Below, one piece after another: positions 55,082-64,000 of a stretch of DNA of 64,000 nt; position 1 is the first letter of the stretch; every line of letters begins with the position of its first letter. The DNA comes from an uncultured Pseudomonadales bacterium (lineage in GTDB: Bacteria > Pseudomonadota > Gammaproteobacteria > Pseudomonadales > Pseudohongiellaceae). The notes under the pieces were generated by a model. It was given only the letters and a program-made list of their open reading frames with translations, made no database searches and had not been told where the DNA came from. The DNA lies in NCBI GenBank assembly GCA_943842505.1, contig CALTDI010000014.1:56430-120429 (forward strand), read 5' to 3'. The position numbers and the translations under genes are program-made.

Positions 55082-56152
55082 CTAATTTTGTTGGCCAGGG
55101 GGAGGTTCGCAATCCACGCAGGCGCCGATAGCTACGGTGACCGCCTGGCTCTTCATCCCCAGCCAGGGTGGAATTATGGCGCCGAATCCGCCTGCCGGCC
55201 CGCCTGCGGCAACCAGTAGCAGGTGGTCCGGGCTGGGTAATGCGCAGTATTCGGTATCGCCCTTATCACGAATTACCGAACCCTTGCCCACGGTGGACCA
55301 TTCCGAACGCTTTATGCGGGCCTTCTCGAACAGGTAGCTCGCTATTTCGTTTCTCCCCCAACCGGCCACACGCATGTGTTCTCGATGCTGGGCAGGCATA
55401 ACCACCACATAATTTCCCGACCAGATTGAGTAGTTGCGCATATTGGCGCGCATCTCTGCTGCATAGGTATCCAGTATTTCTTCTGGCTTAGTCGTCCACT
55501 CATTCATGATCTGTCTGGGCGCGCCGGCCGCGAGGACCGTCACCGCCGAGGCATCCGTCGGTATATCCCGAGACTCTGCCAGGGAAGGCCAGTTGCTATT
55601 TTCCTCGTCCTCGGCAATGCAGTAGCTGATCTTGCCGGGATGGCCGAGAGTGGACCTATCGATAGCGCCAGGACTCACTTGTAAGATATTAATAAGGGCA
55701 AGGCGGATGGCTCTGCCGATAACGGACGTTGCGCGGTCAGAGCTGCCCAATACATTGAAATCACTGTGGGCGCCAATCTCCTGCCGAATTGAGCCATTTA
55801 GAATCACCAGAATCGCACAGCCGCCGGTGCTGGCCGTTGTTCCGTGCAGTAGAAACTCGTCTTTTAGCATGGCCATCCAGGCGGAGACCACGGCGGGGAA
55901 ATGCATCGGAAGACAGCCTGCCATGACGGCATTGATCGCGAGCTTCTCGGCATCGATGGCGCGCTCGCGCACCGGTTCGATACCGATGATCTCATTGGGA
56001 GGCATAAGCACCCAGTTCAGACAGGCCTGCACTGCTTGGGGAGTTGGCGGGACGATAGGGAATCCGTCTGTCCAGCCCCTGCTATGATAGAACTCCTGTA
56101 CATCGCCGGTGTCATCGAGATCGAAATATTGCGAATTTAAGGCGCTTGACAT
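55082..56152 (-). CDS. Conserved protein with TDGFPIVPP motif, upstream of UGSC gene
   Basis: About 356 residues from ATG 56152 (TTG five codons upstream possible). FYHSRGWTDGFPIVPPTPQAVQACL and FNVLGSSDRATSVIGRAIRLALINIL stand out, plus a C-terminal CVDCEPPP. I recognise the YHxxGWTDGxPIVPPT opening from proteins encoded beside UGSC-family genes. No catalytic motif is certain. It stands 48 bases upstream of the UGSC gene in the same direction, so the two are probably one operon. Confidence 0.75.
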   Translation of the reverse strand: MSSALNSQYFDLDDTGDVQEFYHSRGWTDGFPIVPPTPQAVQACLNWVLMPPNEIIGIEPVRERAIDAEKLAINAVMAGCLPMHFPAVVSAWMAMLKDEFLLHGTTASTGGCAILVILNGSIRQEIGAHSDFNVLGSSDRATSVIGRAIRLALINILQVSPGAIDRSTLGHPGKISYCIAEDEENSNWPSLAESRDIPTDASAVTVLAAGAPRQIMNEWTTKPEEILDTYAAEMRANMRNYSIWSGNYVVVMPAQHREHMRVAGWGRNEIASYLFEKARIKRSEWSTVGKGSVIRDKGDTEYCALPSPDHLLLVAAGGPAGGFGAIIPPWLGMKSQAVTVAIGACVDCEPPPGQQN

Positions 56153-56452
56153 GATGTGGTGGCTCAACAGGAAAGTTAGAGATCGATGCTATCAAAATTC
56201 ATCAGGCTTTTCTTCCTGAAATGGGCTAGGGCACTCGCAACTTGTGATAAGGGTACACTCTGTTAAGTGAGGCTGAATGGGGACTAGTGACTGTCATTCT
56301 TGTCGCTAATGCTTCATGCTAAGACCCAATCAACCTTTCTTTGCTCTGGGTAAATCGTGAGCTTAATTTCCTAACATTTCTTGCTAGGATTGAATCTCGA
56401 ATACTTTGATTGTTAAATGTGTTGATCCTTTCAACTACAGGCAAGGCTGTTA

Positions 56453-57619
56453 ATGAACGCTAAGAAACCTCTCGAAGGATATAAGGTTGTAGACTTCTCC
56501 GCTGTATTCGCAGGACCGCTCTGTTCCCGCTATTTATTGGACTGTGGCGCCGCGGTAATCAAGGTGGAAACTCCCGGTGTTGGCGATCTAATTCGGGGTG
56601 TAGATGGAACAAGCCGCGTGTTCGGCCACTTTAATGCGGGCAAACGAAGTATCGCCGTTAACCTTAAAAGTGCGGCCGGCCAGATGCTGGTGAAACGGCT
56701 CATCAGTGACGCTGATATCGTCATCGAAAACTTTCGTCCTGGCATCATGGCCAAATTTGGCCTGGACTATGAAAGCCTCAAGAAAGAAAATCCTGAATTA
56801 ATCTATTGTTCTATATCGGGCTTTGGCCAGTCAGGTCTCTACGTGAACCGCGCCGCCTTCGCCCCCATCGTCCATGCCGCCAGTGGTTTTGACAGCGTTC
56901 AAGCCAGGGCCCAGTCAGATGAAAATCTTCGCCCTCCCAGCTGGGATATTATGGTCGCCGATATTCTGACCGGCACCTATGCCTTCTCAGCTATCCAAAC
57001 CGCCCTGTTGGGCTTGGAGCGTCATGGGGTCGGAGAATATATCGATGTAAGCATGATGGAGTCGATGATGAGCCTGATTCCGGCGCATATCCAGGGTGCG
57101 CAGATGGAAGAACCGGCGGTGATAGGCCGCTTTCATCCGGTAAAGGTGAAAGATGGTTTTGTCATGGTCTGCGCGGTGTCCGACAAGAACCTGGAGAGTT
57201 TGTCCAAGGCGCTGAACAGACCCGATCTGCTAACCGATCCACGCTTTGTTCGAGGTCCGCGAACGGCGAACTACAAAGAACTGGCAATGGAAGTCGAGCA
57301 TTGGTCTGCGAAGCTTACGGCCGCCGAATGTGAAGAGGCGCTGAATCTCGCCGGCGTTCCTTGCAGTATCTATCAGCAAGTAGAAGATCTGTTTGACCAT
57401 CCGCAAGTGCTGGAAAGAAATTCATTTACATCCGTGTACGATGATCAACTGGGCGAATTTCTTATTCAGAATATGCCCGCTAAATTTAGCCATTCTGATA
57501 ATACTCCTTCCAGCTGGGTAGCGAAGTTGGGAGAGCATACCGATGAGGTGTTGAGAGAGAGCTTGAAAATGAGTGCGGCAGAGATTGATGAGCTGCGGGG
57601 TGACGGAGTTATTGCTTAA
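56453..57619 (+). CDS. CaiB/BaiF family CoA-transferase
   Basis: 388 residues. VVDFSAVFAGPLCSRYLLDCGAAVIKVE, GKRSIAVNLKS, DADIVIENFRPGIMAKFGLDYE and SISGFGQSG are class III CoA-transferase motifs; the catalytic Asp lies in PSWDIMVADILTGTYAFSAIQTALLG. AAGG upstream of ATG. Transfers CoA between carboxylates. Divergent from the UGSC operon across a 290-base gap, so the enoyl-CoA hydratase and this enzyme may share a substrate pathway. Confidence 0.93.
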   Translation: MNAKKPLEGYKVVDFSAVFAGPLCSRYLLDCGAAVIKVETPGVGDLIRGVDGTSRVFGHFNAGKRSIAVNLKSAAGQMLVKRLISDADIVIENFRPGIMAKFGLDYESLKKENPELIYCSISGFGQSGLYVNRAAFAPIVHAASGFDSVQARAQSDENLRPPSWDIMVADILTGTYAFSAIQTALLGLERHGVGEYIDVSMMESMMSLIPAHIQGAQMEEPAVIGRFHPVKVKDGFVMVCAVSDKNLESLSKALNRPDLLTDPRFVRGPRTANYKELAMEVEHWSAKLTAAECEEALNLAGVPCSIYQQVEDLFDHPQVLERNSFTSVYDDQLGEFLIQNMPAKFSHSDNTPSSWVAKLGEHTDEVLRESLKMSAAEIDELRGDGVIA

Positions 57620-57684
57620 GGGGTTAGCGTCGTTCGAGCACATGAATTCCCGGGGGAATAGTCGAATTAGCCTCGTGCTTTTTT

Positions 57685-57978
57685 CTAGTCAGTAGCGCCT
57701 ACATTTCTGTTGGTTCTAAATTTTAGTAAGAGCACTACTGGCAGAGTGAGAACAAAAAATATTGAATAAGAAATAACAAGTAAGGTTAAGGCAAAGACTG
57801 TCAAGGCCAGCATCGGGTTTGTTAGATTATCGACAATAACAAGATCGAGATTCACTTCGAGGGTCAATGCGCCAAACATCATTGCCACTGCGGCAATGAA
57901 TAATAGACACACAAGAAAAATACCCCACCATTTAATGCAGCGATTGGTCAGTTTCCATGCTTGTAGTAAAGCGTTCAT
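57685..57978 (-). CDS. Small two-span membrane protein
   Basis: About 97 residues from ATG 57978, four bases after the stop of the leucine-rich-repeat gene; the frame is also open upstream with a 50-base overlap. Two hydrophobic spans (WWGIFLVCLLFIAAVAMMFGAL and LALTVFALTLLVISYSIFFVL). No family recognised. Probably translated with the upstream gene. Confidence 0.6.
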   Translation of the reverse strand: MNALLQAWKLTNRCIKWWGIFLVCLLFIAAVAMMFGALTLEVNLDLVIVDNLTNPMLALTVFALTLLVISYSIFFVLTLPVVLLLKFRTNRNVGATD

Positions 57979-57982
57979 CTGT

Positions 57983-59269
57983 TCAGAAGTTCTGATCGTC
58001 TTCCAGTCTTCGACCATCGCAGGCTGAACCATTTATCGAAGTGACCCTGAGTAGATTGACTCCCAAGTTGGCAAAAGCGTCCATGTCGGAGCAGGGCACA
58101 TAGGTGAAGCGCAGGTCGAGTTCGTCGCCCTCACCGATACCCTCATTCAGCAGCAGTGGTTGAACATTATACAGAGACCAGTTCTGGGCCAGGCTCAGTT
58201 CTTCAAGCTGATTCATCCCCGCTAGCGCGCTCACATCAGTAATGTCGTTATTCTCAAGACGCAGAACTTGCAGTGCGTGGAGTCTTCTCAGAGGCGCGAT
58301 GTCCTCAATGTTGTTATTACTGAGAAACAGATACCGCAAGTCAATCGAGTCCTGCAGGGGGCTAACGTCGGAGATGGCGTTGTCATTCAGGCTAAGTTGC
58401 ACCAAGGCAGGCTTACCACGTAGTGCACTTATGTCTTCTATCTGATTGTTATTGGCCCATAGAAGGGTCAGTTCATTCATGTTCGCTAGTGCACTGATGT
58501 CTTTAATTTCACTATTGTAGATTCGAAGATGGGTGAGTTTGGTGAGATTGGCAAGAGGGCCAATATCGGATATGGCGTTGAGGTGAATGCGCAACAGGCG
58601 CATTTCGGTCATCCCTGCAAGCGGGCTGATGTCAGTAATGCCATTGAACACTACATTGGGGTCGCGTCCGTCATCCATGTCGAGATAATGTTGAAGTTGA
58701 TGGGGGTAAAGACCATGGACATGGAGTCTTCTCAGCTTGGTGAGCCCCGCCAGCGGGCTAATATCGAAGATTGGGTTCTCACTAACGACAAGCTGTTCGA
58801 GATTGGTCAATCCACTAACGGGGCTTAGATCGCTGAACCAGTTAGTGTGTAAGTTCAAATTAACGAGATTGGTCAAGCTGCGGATTGGACTAATGTCTGT
58901 AATGAGGCGGTTGATTAGGTTGAGTCTGGTTAAGCCTGTAAGATTTTGAATGCCCTCCAGGCTCTCGAAAGGTTTTTCTGGCGAGGGTCGCAAGGTGCCA
59001 CCATAGACTACGCGCTCAATCGTAGTTCCCACAATCAGTTGCTCTAATTCGGCTGCTTGCCCACAGGTCAGTGGTGCCTGCGAATCCAATCCCAGCGCAT
59101 CGTTCACCACTTCGGCCAGGTCTTGATCGGCAAAGCTGACGATCGCATCCGCCGAAAAGTCCCGACAATGGTCCGTGGGTGATAGCATGGTTTGCGCGTA
59201 AGTGTTTATGAAGGGAAAACACAGCAACACCAGCGTAAGCAGAGTCGAAAGGTAGTGACGAGAGTTCAT
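57983..59269 (-). CDS. Secreted leucine-rich repeat protein (internalin-type)
   Basis: 428 residues with a signal peptide (about 1-25, ending TYAQ) and roughly ten 22-residue repeats of the pattern LTxLxxLxLxxNxIxDISPLAxL, seen in LTGLTRLNLINRLITDISPIRSL and LTKLTHLRIYNSEIKDISAL. A flanking region with cysteines (CRDF..., CGQAAELE, CSDM, CDGR) bounds the solenoid. Internalin-like repeats bind protein partners. GGAG precedes ATG. Probably periplasmic or surface-exposed; no LPXTG or lipobox. Confidence 0.9.
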   Translation of the reverse strand: MNSRHYLSTLLTLVLLCFPFINTYAQTMLSPTDHCRDFSADAIVSFADQDLAEVVNDALGLDSQAPLTCGQAAELEQLIVGTTIERVVYGGTLRPSPEKPFESLEGIQNLTGLTRLNLINRLITDISPIRSLTNLVNLNLHTNWFSDLSPVSGLTNLEQLVVSENPIFDISPLAGLTKLRRLHVHGLYPHQLQHYLDMDDGRDPNVVFNGITDISPLAGMTEMRLLRIHLNAISDIGPLANLTKLTHLRIYNSEIKDISALANMNELTLLWANNNQIEDISALRGKPALVQLSLNDNAISDVSPLQDSIDLRYLFLSNNNIEDIAPLRRLHALQVLRLENNDITDVSALAGMNQLEELSLAQNWSLYNVQPLLLNEGIGEGDELDLRFTYVPCSDMDAFANLGVNLLRVTSINGSACDGRRLEDDQNF

Positions 59270-59346
59270 GGGGTCTCCATTTTTATTGTTAAAATTTTAC
59301 TGAGTGATGCAAGCAAAGCGACGGTTAAAAAATAATTCAATTGGCA

Positions 59347-60352
59347 TCAGTTGTCTTTAGTGAAATTAATTTCACTGATGGCGATGCCGCTCTCACCCGA
59401 AACTGAATAAAGCAAATAGGTTTTTTCGCCTTCCTGATATATAGCCGGATCTCTAAGCTGGTGAACCCGTTCATCGATGTAGCCTCCTCTTGAAGGTTCC
59501 AAAGGCAAGTCGGCACCCTCGTAGCCCATTTCAGGTCGCAAGACTTCTACAGGCTCACTAGCAGTCCATTCATTCCAATTATCTTTTAGTTCGATTGTAG
59601 AAAGCATTATGCGTTCCGGTTCGTCGCCTCGATTGGTGAAGAATACATAAAGGTGTCCATCTCGAATCAGCAGAGCCGAATGGCGCATGTTAGGGGTGAA
59701 AAACTGGGGGCCCGCCTCGAAATTCGTCAGGCCGTCGCGAGAGCGAAAAAGGTAGCCTGGCATGCTCATGGCATAGTGAAAACCCTCGTGCTCAATCACG
59801 CGGAAGTAGGCACGGCCTAAGTCTTCTTCTCTGCCTTCGAAGTGCATGCCGTCTTCAGATACAGCCGCTCGTGTGAATTGTCTGCCTGCACTTTGACCAT
59901 GGTAGTACATCACTATTTGCTGAAGGTCCTCGCGCACCTGCACGTCAGGTGATGCAATATGAGCATACAGTGCTCCGATCCTTCCTGGCCTATGCGAGCA
60001 GGGCGGACAGGTAGTGGGAAAGAAGGAGTCTTCGAGCCTTAAGGAGCCTGGTGAATACACAGTCCACGGGCCAGTAACTTCGTCGGCATAGGCCATGCGA
60101 ATGTAGGTGCCGCGGTGATCGGCAAAATACAGGTAATAGTTGCCCAGCGGATTCTCTACCCATTCAGGCACCTTGATCAACGAGGGCCCCTGGATGTTGC
60201 CGCCCATTCGCGCAGTGTCCATCTGCAGGCGTGATGATAGGGCCATCGCCAAGACGGGTGGCAGTAACGTTGGCTGGTTCTGCTGCCTGCGCAGTTGAGA
60301 ACAAGACAGGCAGTGAATACAGCAGTAGAGCTAGTGCTTTTTTTGTTTTCAT
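59347..60352 (-). pseudogene. Secreted five-bladed-propeller glycosidase-like protein, frameshifted
   Basis: The 5' frame from ATG 60352 gives a signal peptide (ending TAQAA) and EPANVTATRLGDGPIITPADG; the 3' frame continues MDTARMGGNIQGPSLIKVPEWV through to 59347 with YYLYFADHRGTYIRMAYAD and GRAYFRVIEHEGFHYAMSMPG. Together this is the start and body of a GH43-type beta-propeller protein (about 330 residues). The frames meet near 60221-60226 around TGCAGATGG; one base extra would explain it. A downstream ATG (60252) cannot restore export. Real disruption or assembly error. Confidence 0.75.
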
Positions 60353-60576
60353 GTAGAAATACCCTGGCGGTGGAATTTAAGAGGGGCCGAATTGATGTGT
60401 GTTGCTGCTTGCAATGCCCTCTCGTAACGTCCTAGTTTGCCATTCATTGGGGATAGAATAATCAGAGTAGTTCTATCATCTCTCGCATTCGGAATTCGAA
60501 TGCCCTCTTCAAAATAAAAATAAAAGCTATATCGTGTCGTGCTTGAGGAATCGGTTTCAGAAACCAGGTCTGAATT

Positions 60577-61629
60577 TTATCGCAGCACATGTCGCTCTAA
60601 CATCTGTCGTCTGACCACCGCGCCGTAAACATTTCCATTGGCATCCACGCCAACACCCTCGGCGCCTGAATGATCGTCCCGCAGGGGTTCCATGTCTTCG
60701 ATGAATGCAGTCACTGTGCCATCAATGGCTGAGCCGATGCGAATACCCTTTCTTATTCCCATTAATTCACCCGCGCCGGTGTCGGGCCCGGATTCCGAGT
60801 CGGCTACATAAATCGTGTCATCAGCAGTAATGAAGATACCGCTAGGGCGGCCGAACTGTCTCCATTCGTCGATAAAATCCCCATCCTGACTAAAAATCTG
60901 AATGCGATTGTTGTTTCTATCGCCAACAAACAAGCGTCCGCCGGAATCCATCGCTAGGGTATGGGGTTCGCTGAGTTCCCCTTGCCCTGAGCCTTCGCTT
61001 CCCCATTGTTTAATGAATCTTCCCTCAGACGAATAATGCACAATTCGATTATTTCTCCCGCCTCGATGGCTTTCCGCTATAAAGATGTCGCCGTCGTCAG
61101 GGTCAACAACAACGTCATTCGGGTTGAAGAGTAGCCCCGGCGTTGATCCGCCTTGTCCTCGTTGCCCGATTGTCATCAAAACCTCACCGTCGGAGCTGAA
61201 CTTGAAAACCTGATGGCCAATGCTACCGTTGCTGCGCGCGTCGGTGACCCAAAGATTCCCCTCATAGTCCACAGTGGCACCATGGGGAAAAACAAACAGC
61301 CCTGCGCCAAAAGAATCCAGCAAATTGCCGTCATAGTCATATTTCAGAATTGGAGCTTCGCTGCGACCCTCACAGGAGTTGTCAATGCAGCGGTGTATGA
61401 CATAGATGAATTGACCGTCAGGGGAAGGCTCTACGGCAGTCACTGCAGCCCATTCTGACCCTTCTGGTAATTCGCCCCAATTTCGCCCTGTCTCATAGGG
61501 TTGAGGCAGGTCATTGCGCACGCCGTGGGCTATTTCTGGCGCCGATGAGGTTTGGGCGTGGACGTGTATCCCCCCACCTGCAATGAATAGCGATACCGAG
61601 AGTAGAGCGAGTATTTTTGTTGTCTGCAT
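60577..61629 (-). CDS. Secreted NHL-repeat protein, peptidyl-alpha-hydroxyglycine lyase-like
   Basis: 350 residues with a signal peptide (about 1-25) and NHL beta-propeller blades such as FVFPHGATVDYEGNLWVTDARSNG, FNPNDVVVDPDDGDIFIAES, LSEPHTLAMDSGGRLFVGDRNNNRIQIF and FGRPSGIFITADDTIYVADSES. Repeated P-H/N-D-V and R-N-N-R positions match the PAL lyase domain of peptide-amidating enzymes. PAL cleaves alpha-hydroxyglycine from peptides. Divergent from a copper-monooxygenase-like gene. It may instead be a generic NHL protein with another substrate. Confidence 0.8.
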   Translation of the reverse strand: MQTTKILALLSVSLFIAGGGIHVHAQTSSAPEIAHGVRNDLPQPYETGRNWGELPEGSEWAAVTAVEPSPDGQFIYVIHRCIDNSCEGRSEAPILKYDYDGNLLDSFGAGLFVFPHGATVDYEGNLWVTDARSNGSIGHQVFKFSSDGEVLMTIGQRGQGGSTPGLLFNPNDVVVDPDDGDIFIAESHRGGRNNRIVHYSSEGRFIKQWGSEGSGQGELSEPHTLAMDSGGRLFVGDRNNNRIQIFSQDGDFIDEWRQFGRPSGIFITADDTIYVADSESGPDTGAGELMGIRKGIRIGSAIDGTVTAFIEDMEPLRDDHSGAEGVGVDANGNVYGAVVRRQMLERHVLR

Positions 61630-61805
61630 GAGTTGGCATCGTGGTAATGGAATCGAAAAACTAGCTTAGAAGCCGTGAATTATCCAGTATTGTGATCAAA
61701 ATAGTGCCGACAAGTCTCGGACTTGTCTTGCCGAAATCAGCTAAAAATGGGTTATGCTAGGCAAATGTAACCTAAGCACAGCCCACAAGCACATTTGGAG
61801 AGGTA

Positions 61806-63149
61806 ATGAAGATGAAACTTAGCAAATTACTGGTCGCGGTTGCCGCACTGTCTGGGCTTCAGGGCGTATTCGCCCAAGAGCCGTTTACTTACAACGAGCA
61901 CGTGGCACAAATAATCAATGATAATTGCGTGGTATGTCACCAAGAAGGCGGCATCGGCCCTATGCAGCTCACCAATTTCGAACAGGTACGCCCCTGGGCT
62001 CCGCTGATTCAGCTCAAGGTAGCCAATCGTGAAATGCCGCCCTATGCCTATGATCATGGCATTGGCATCCAGGACCTGGTCGGCGACTGGCGCATGCAGC
62101 AGGATGAAATCGATACCATCGTGGCCTGGGTGAATGCTGGCTCCCCTCGAGGTGATATTGACACAACTGCACCTGTTGCTCAGGTGAAGACTCCAAGCCA
62201 ATGGAACTTTGAAGCCGAACTGGGCGCGCCGGACCTGATCGTGCCTTCATCCTCCTATGATGTTCCCGCCAACGGCAATGATCTGTGGGTAAGAGAGATT
62301 GTTGACCCCAGATTAACCGCGGCAGTTGCAGAGCGCTGCATTAAGGCAGTTCAGGTAAAGCCTCGCGGCGATGCAGCGGCAGTAGTCCATCACGCAAATT
62401 CAATCATCTTTGTCGAAGATGAATACGGTGAGCTTCGCCGAAATGGCATGCTCACGGAATATGCCATGGGCAAATGGGGCGAAAAAGTGCCTGACGATGT
62501 CTGTAGGACCCTGCCTCCCGGCGCACAGGTTCAATGGAATATTCATAATTTCCCCGGTGGCGTCGGTGCGACTGCCCGCGGCGAAATGATCGAGGACATC
62601 GTGGTTGAAATCGGCCTGTGGTTCCACGACGAAGGTTTCGGTGAACAGGAAGGCGTCTACCGGCAGGACCTGACGAACTACCGGATCGAGCAACAGGGCG
62701 ATCTTGTGATTCCACCCAACGGCTATCAAATGACTCAGGGCTTCCACACCTTTGACCATCCGGTGCGTATCGATAGTTTCCAGCCCCACGGTCATCTGCG
62801 CATGAATGCCGCCTCGCTGGAGGTCTTCTATCCGGAAACCGGCCGTACAGAGCCGGTCAGCCAAATCTCCAAGTGGAGTGCAACCTGGCATCACAATCAT
62901 ATCTACGAACCCGATGTAGCACCGCTGCTACCCGCAGGCGCAGTTCTGGTGCTGAAACAGTGGTATGACAACACAGCGAACAACCCCAACAACCCGGACC
63001 CTGATATGTGGGTTGTGGGTGGGAGCCGCACCGGCGATGAGATGACTCACGCCTGGATCGCCGTTACGCACCTGGACGATGAAGGCTATGACAAACTGGT
63101 AGCTGACAGAGAAGCCAAGCAAAAACGCTCTCTAGCAGGGAATGATTGA
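61806..63149 (+). CDS. Heme c domain fused to type II copper monooxygenase-like domain
   Basis: 447 residues: signal peptide (1-23), heme motif CVVCH at 41-45, then a two-part beta domain. Ligand-like residues are in the order of PHM/dopamine beta-hydroxylase: HH at 195-196 (VVHHANS), H247 (NIHNF), H328/H330 (QPHGHLRM) and M413 (GDEMTHAW). In PHM the first set binds CuH and the HxH plus Met bind CuM. Heme c fusion could deliver electrons in place of ascorbate. GGAGAGG precedes ATG. Substrate unknown. Confidence 0.8.
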   Translation: MKMKLSKLLVAVAALSGLQGVFAQEPFTYNEHVAQIINDNCVVCHQEGGIGPMQLTNFEQVRPWAPLIQLKVANREMPPYAYDHGIGIQDLVGDWRMQQDEIDTIVAWVNAGSPRGDIDTTAPVAQVKTPSQWNFEAELGAPDLIVPSSSYDVPANGNDLWVREIVDPRLTAAVAERCIKAVQVKPRGDAAAVVHHANSIIFVEDEYGELRRNGMLTEYAMGKWGEKVPDDVCRTLPPGAQVQWNIHNFPGGVGATARGEMIEDIVVEIGLWFHDEGFGEQEGVYRQDLTNYRIEQQGDLVIPPNGYQMTQGFHTFDHPVRIDSFQPHGHLRMNAASLEVFYPETGRTEPVSQISKWSATWHHNHIYEPDVAPLLPAGAVLVLKQWYDNTANNPNNPDPDMWVVGGSRTGDEMTHAWIAVTHLDDEGYDKLVADREAKQKRSLAGND

Positions 63150-63240
63150 ATAGCATGCAATCTTCCTTGTTCGTTAAAGAGGATTGATAGCGCTAAAGTA
63201 GAGGCGTAATTACGCGAGAAATTATTGAGCTATCGCGTTA

Positions 63241-63271
63241 AGTTTCGAGCAGCAGCAAGCTGCTCGAAACT
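63241..63271 (+). terminator. Strong hairpin, possible terminator or attenuator
   Basis: AGTTTCGAGCAGC (63241-63253) and GCTGCTCGAAACT (63259-63271) form a perfect 13-bp stem, loop AGCAA. No T-run follows. It lies 90 bases after the copper-oxygenase stop and 28 bases before the next start. Confidence 0.55.
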
Positions 63272-63299
63272 CTTGCCAAAAATAGTGAGAGAACAATTC

Positions 63300-64000
63300 A
63301 TGCCAATCGCCCGCAGCAGCTATCAAAAAATGCGCACGCAGCTAATAGCCTTCTCGTTCATCCTCTTATCAATTGCCACGCTTAATCAGTCTCAAGCCCA
63401 GGATCAGGAATGGCGTACTTATGGAGGCGACCTCGCCAGCACCCGTTATTCCCCGCTGGAGACAATCAATGGTGAAAATTTTAGTGAGTTAGAGCTAGCT
63501 TGGGAATTTGATACAAGTAGCTTTGGCCCTGGTCCGGAGTTTAACTTTCAATCAACACCCTTGATGGTTAACCGAACGATCTATACAACCGCAGGAAGCA
63601 GGCGAGATGTTGTTGCTTTGGATGCGCGCATCGGTGAAATTCTCTGGATGTTCCGGATTGATGAAGGTGAGCGTGCAGCGAACGCCCCCCGTCGATTTTC
63701 AGGAAGAGGGTTAACATGGTGGAATGATGGCAGCGACAAGGGGCGAATCATTTATGTGACACCTGGCTATCAAATGATCGCGTTGGATGCGGCGAATGGA
63801 GAACGCATCGAGGATTTTGGGCTCAATGGCATTGTAGACCTGAAACAGGAGTTCGATCAGGATTTAGATCTCATAACAGGTGAAGTAGGGCTTCATGCCG
63901 CGCCTATTGTTGCCAATGGCGTTGTCGTTATCGGCTCGGCGTTTCGCGCTGGAAGAATGCCAACTAGCCGGGAGAAACCAAAAGGCCATGTTCGCGGCTA
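63300..64000 (+). CDS. PQQ-dependent dehydrogenase (quinoprotein), N-terminal part, cut by window edge
   Basis: 233 codons are visible. Signal peptide (about 1-35, ending QSQAQ), then EWRTYGGDLASTRYSPLETI, VVALDARIGEILWMFR and TPGYQMIALDAANGERI, the same pattern as the partial gene at 1-526. Probably a membrane or soluble PQQ glucose/alcohol dehydrogenase. The rest lies outside. Confidence 0.88.
   Translation, partial: MPIARSSYQKMRTQLIAFSFILLSIATLNQSQAQDQEWRTYGGDLASTRYSPLETINGENFSELELAWEFDTSSFGPGPEFNFQSTPLMVNRTIYTTAGSRRDVVALDARIGEILWMFRIDEGERAANAPRRFSGRGLTWWNDGSDKGRIIYVTPGYQMIALDAANGERIEDFGLNGIVDLKQEFDQDLDLITGEVGLHAAPIVANGVVVIGSAFRAGRMPTSREKPKGHVRG

Overview
The window is chromosomal DNA from a Gram-negative bacterium, most likely a marine gammaproteobacterium. 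The evidence is the set of close gamma-type housekeeping proteins (TruA, DbpA, YbiT, PutP, GroES/GroEL, FtsH, ClsC-like), the outer-membrane and periplasmic proteins (TonB receptor, PQQ quinoproteins, lipoproteins), and a dispersed REP-like palindrome. Both strands are densely coded. I see no rRNA, tRNA, prophage, intact insertion sequence or CRISPR array. GTG and TTG starts preceded by good Shine-Dalgarno (SD) sequences are frequent, so several starts here differ from the longest ORF.

Layout. 1-4.2 kb: the 5' part of a PQQ dehydrogenase, truA, a hotdog thioesterase, a 59-residue ExbD-like peptide and a cytochrome/PQQ fusion resembling polyvinyl-alcohol dehydrogenase. 4.2-12.3 kb: fasciclin protein, TIGR01777 epimerase, DCC protein, an SDR gene bracketed by REP elements, dbpA, amidase lipoprotein, M20 peptidase. 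13-19.4 kb: a CDP-alcohol phosphotransferase/cytidylyltransferase pair, two very small proteins, a frameshifted MFS gene, putP. 19.4-31.5 kb: ybiT, a TonB receptor with a poly-glycine tract, an acidic calcium-binding-like protein, an atypical ftsH, a phospholipase D lipoprotein, and a HI0933-type flavoprotein next to a cytochrome b561 remnant. 32-41.3 kb: cupin, hemolysin III, zinc-ribbon/degenerate Smr protein, VOC protein, DadA-like oxidase, groEL-groES, and two divergent leucine-carboxyl-methyltransferase-type genes around a 16-bp tandem repeat. 41.5-47.6 kb: a complete five-gene peptide ABC importer operon with an extra domain in one permease. 47.9-51.5 kb: a TetR regulator beside a two-subunit molybdenum hydroxylase. 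51.7-57.6 kb: a frameshifted subclass B3 metallo-beta-lactamase and a CoA/selenoprotein region. 57.7-64 kb: leucine-rich-repeat protein, frameshifted five-bladed-propeller glycosidase-like gene, NHL-repeat protein, heme c/type II copper monooxygenase-like protein, and the start of another PQQ dehydrogenase.

The strongest unusual signal is at 54512-55033. Two adjacent reading frames are one gene interrupted by an in-frame TGA exactly at the first position of a UGSC motif, followed by a two-tier hairpin in the place of a bacterial SECIS. This is a predicted selenocysteine protein of the UGSC family. It sits in an apparent operon with a protein carrying a TDGFPIVPP motif and an enoyl-CoA hydratase, and divergent from a CaiB/BaiF CoA-transferase. 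A second notable pair is the NHL protein (60577-61629), resembling the lyase half of peptide-amidating enzymes, divergent from a protein that keeps the copper-ligand pattern of the monooxygenase half fused behind a heme c domain (61806-63149).

Three otherwise intact genes carry single-base frameshifts (near 16280, 52107 and 60222), which could be real decay or assembly error. The REP-like palindromes all sit at the 3' ends of genes and one supplies the last residues and the stop codon of putP.
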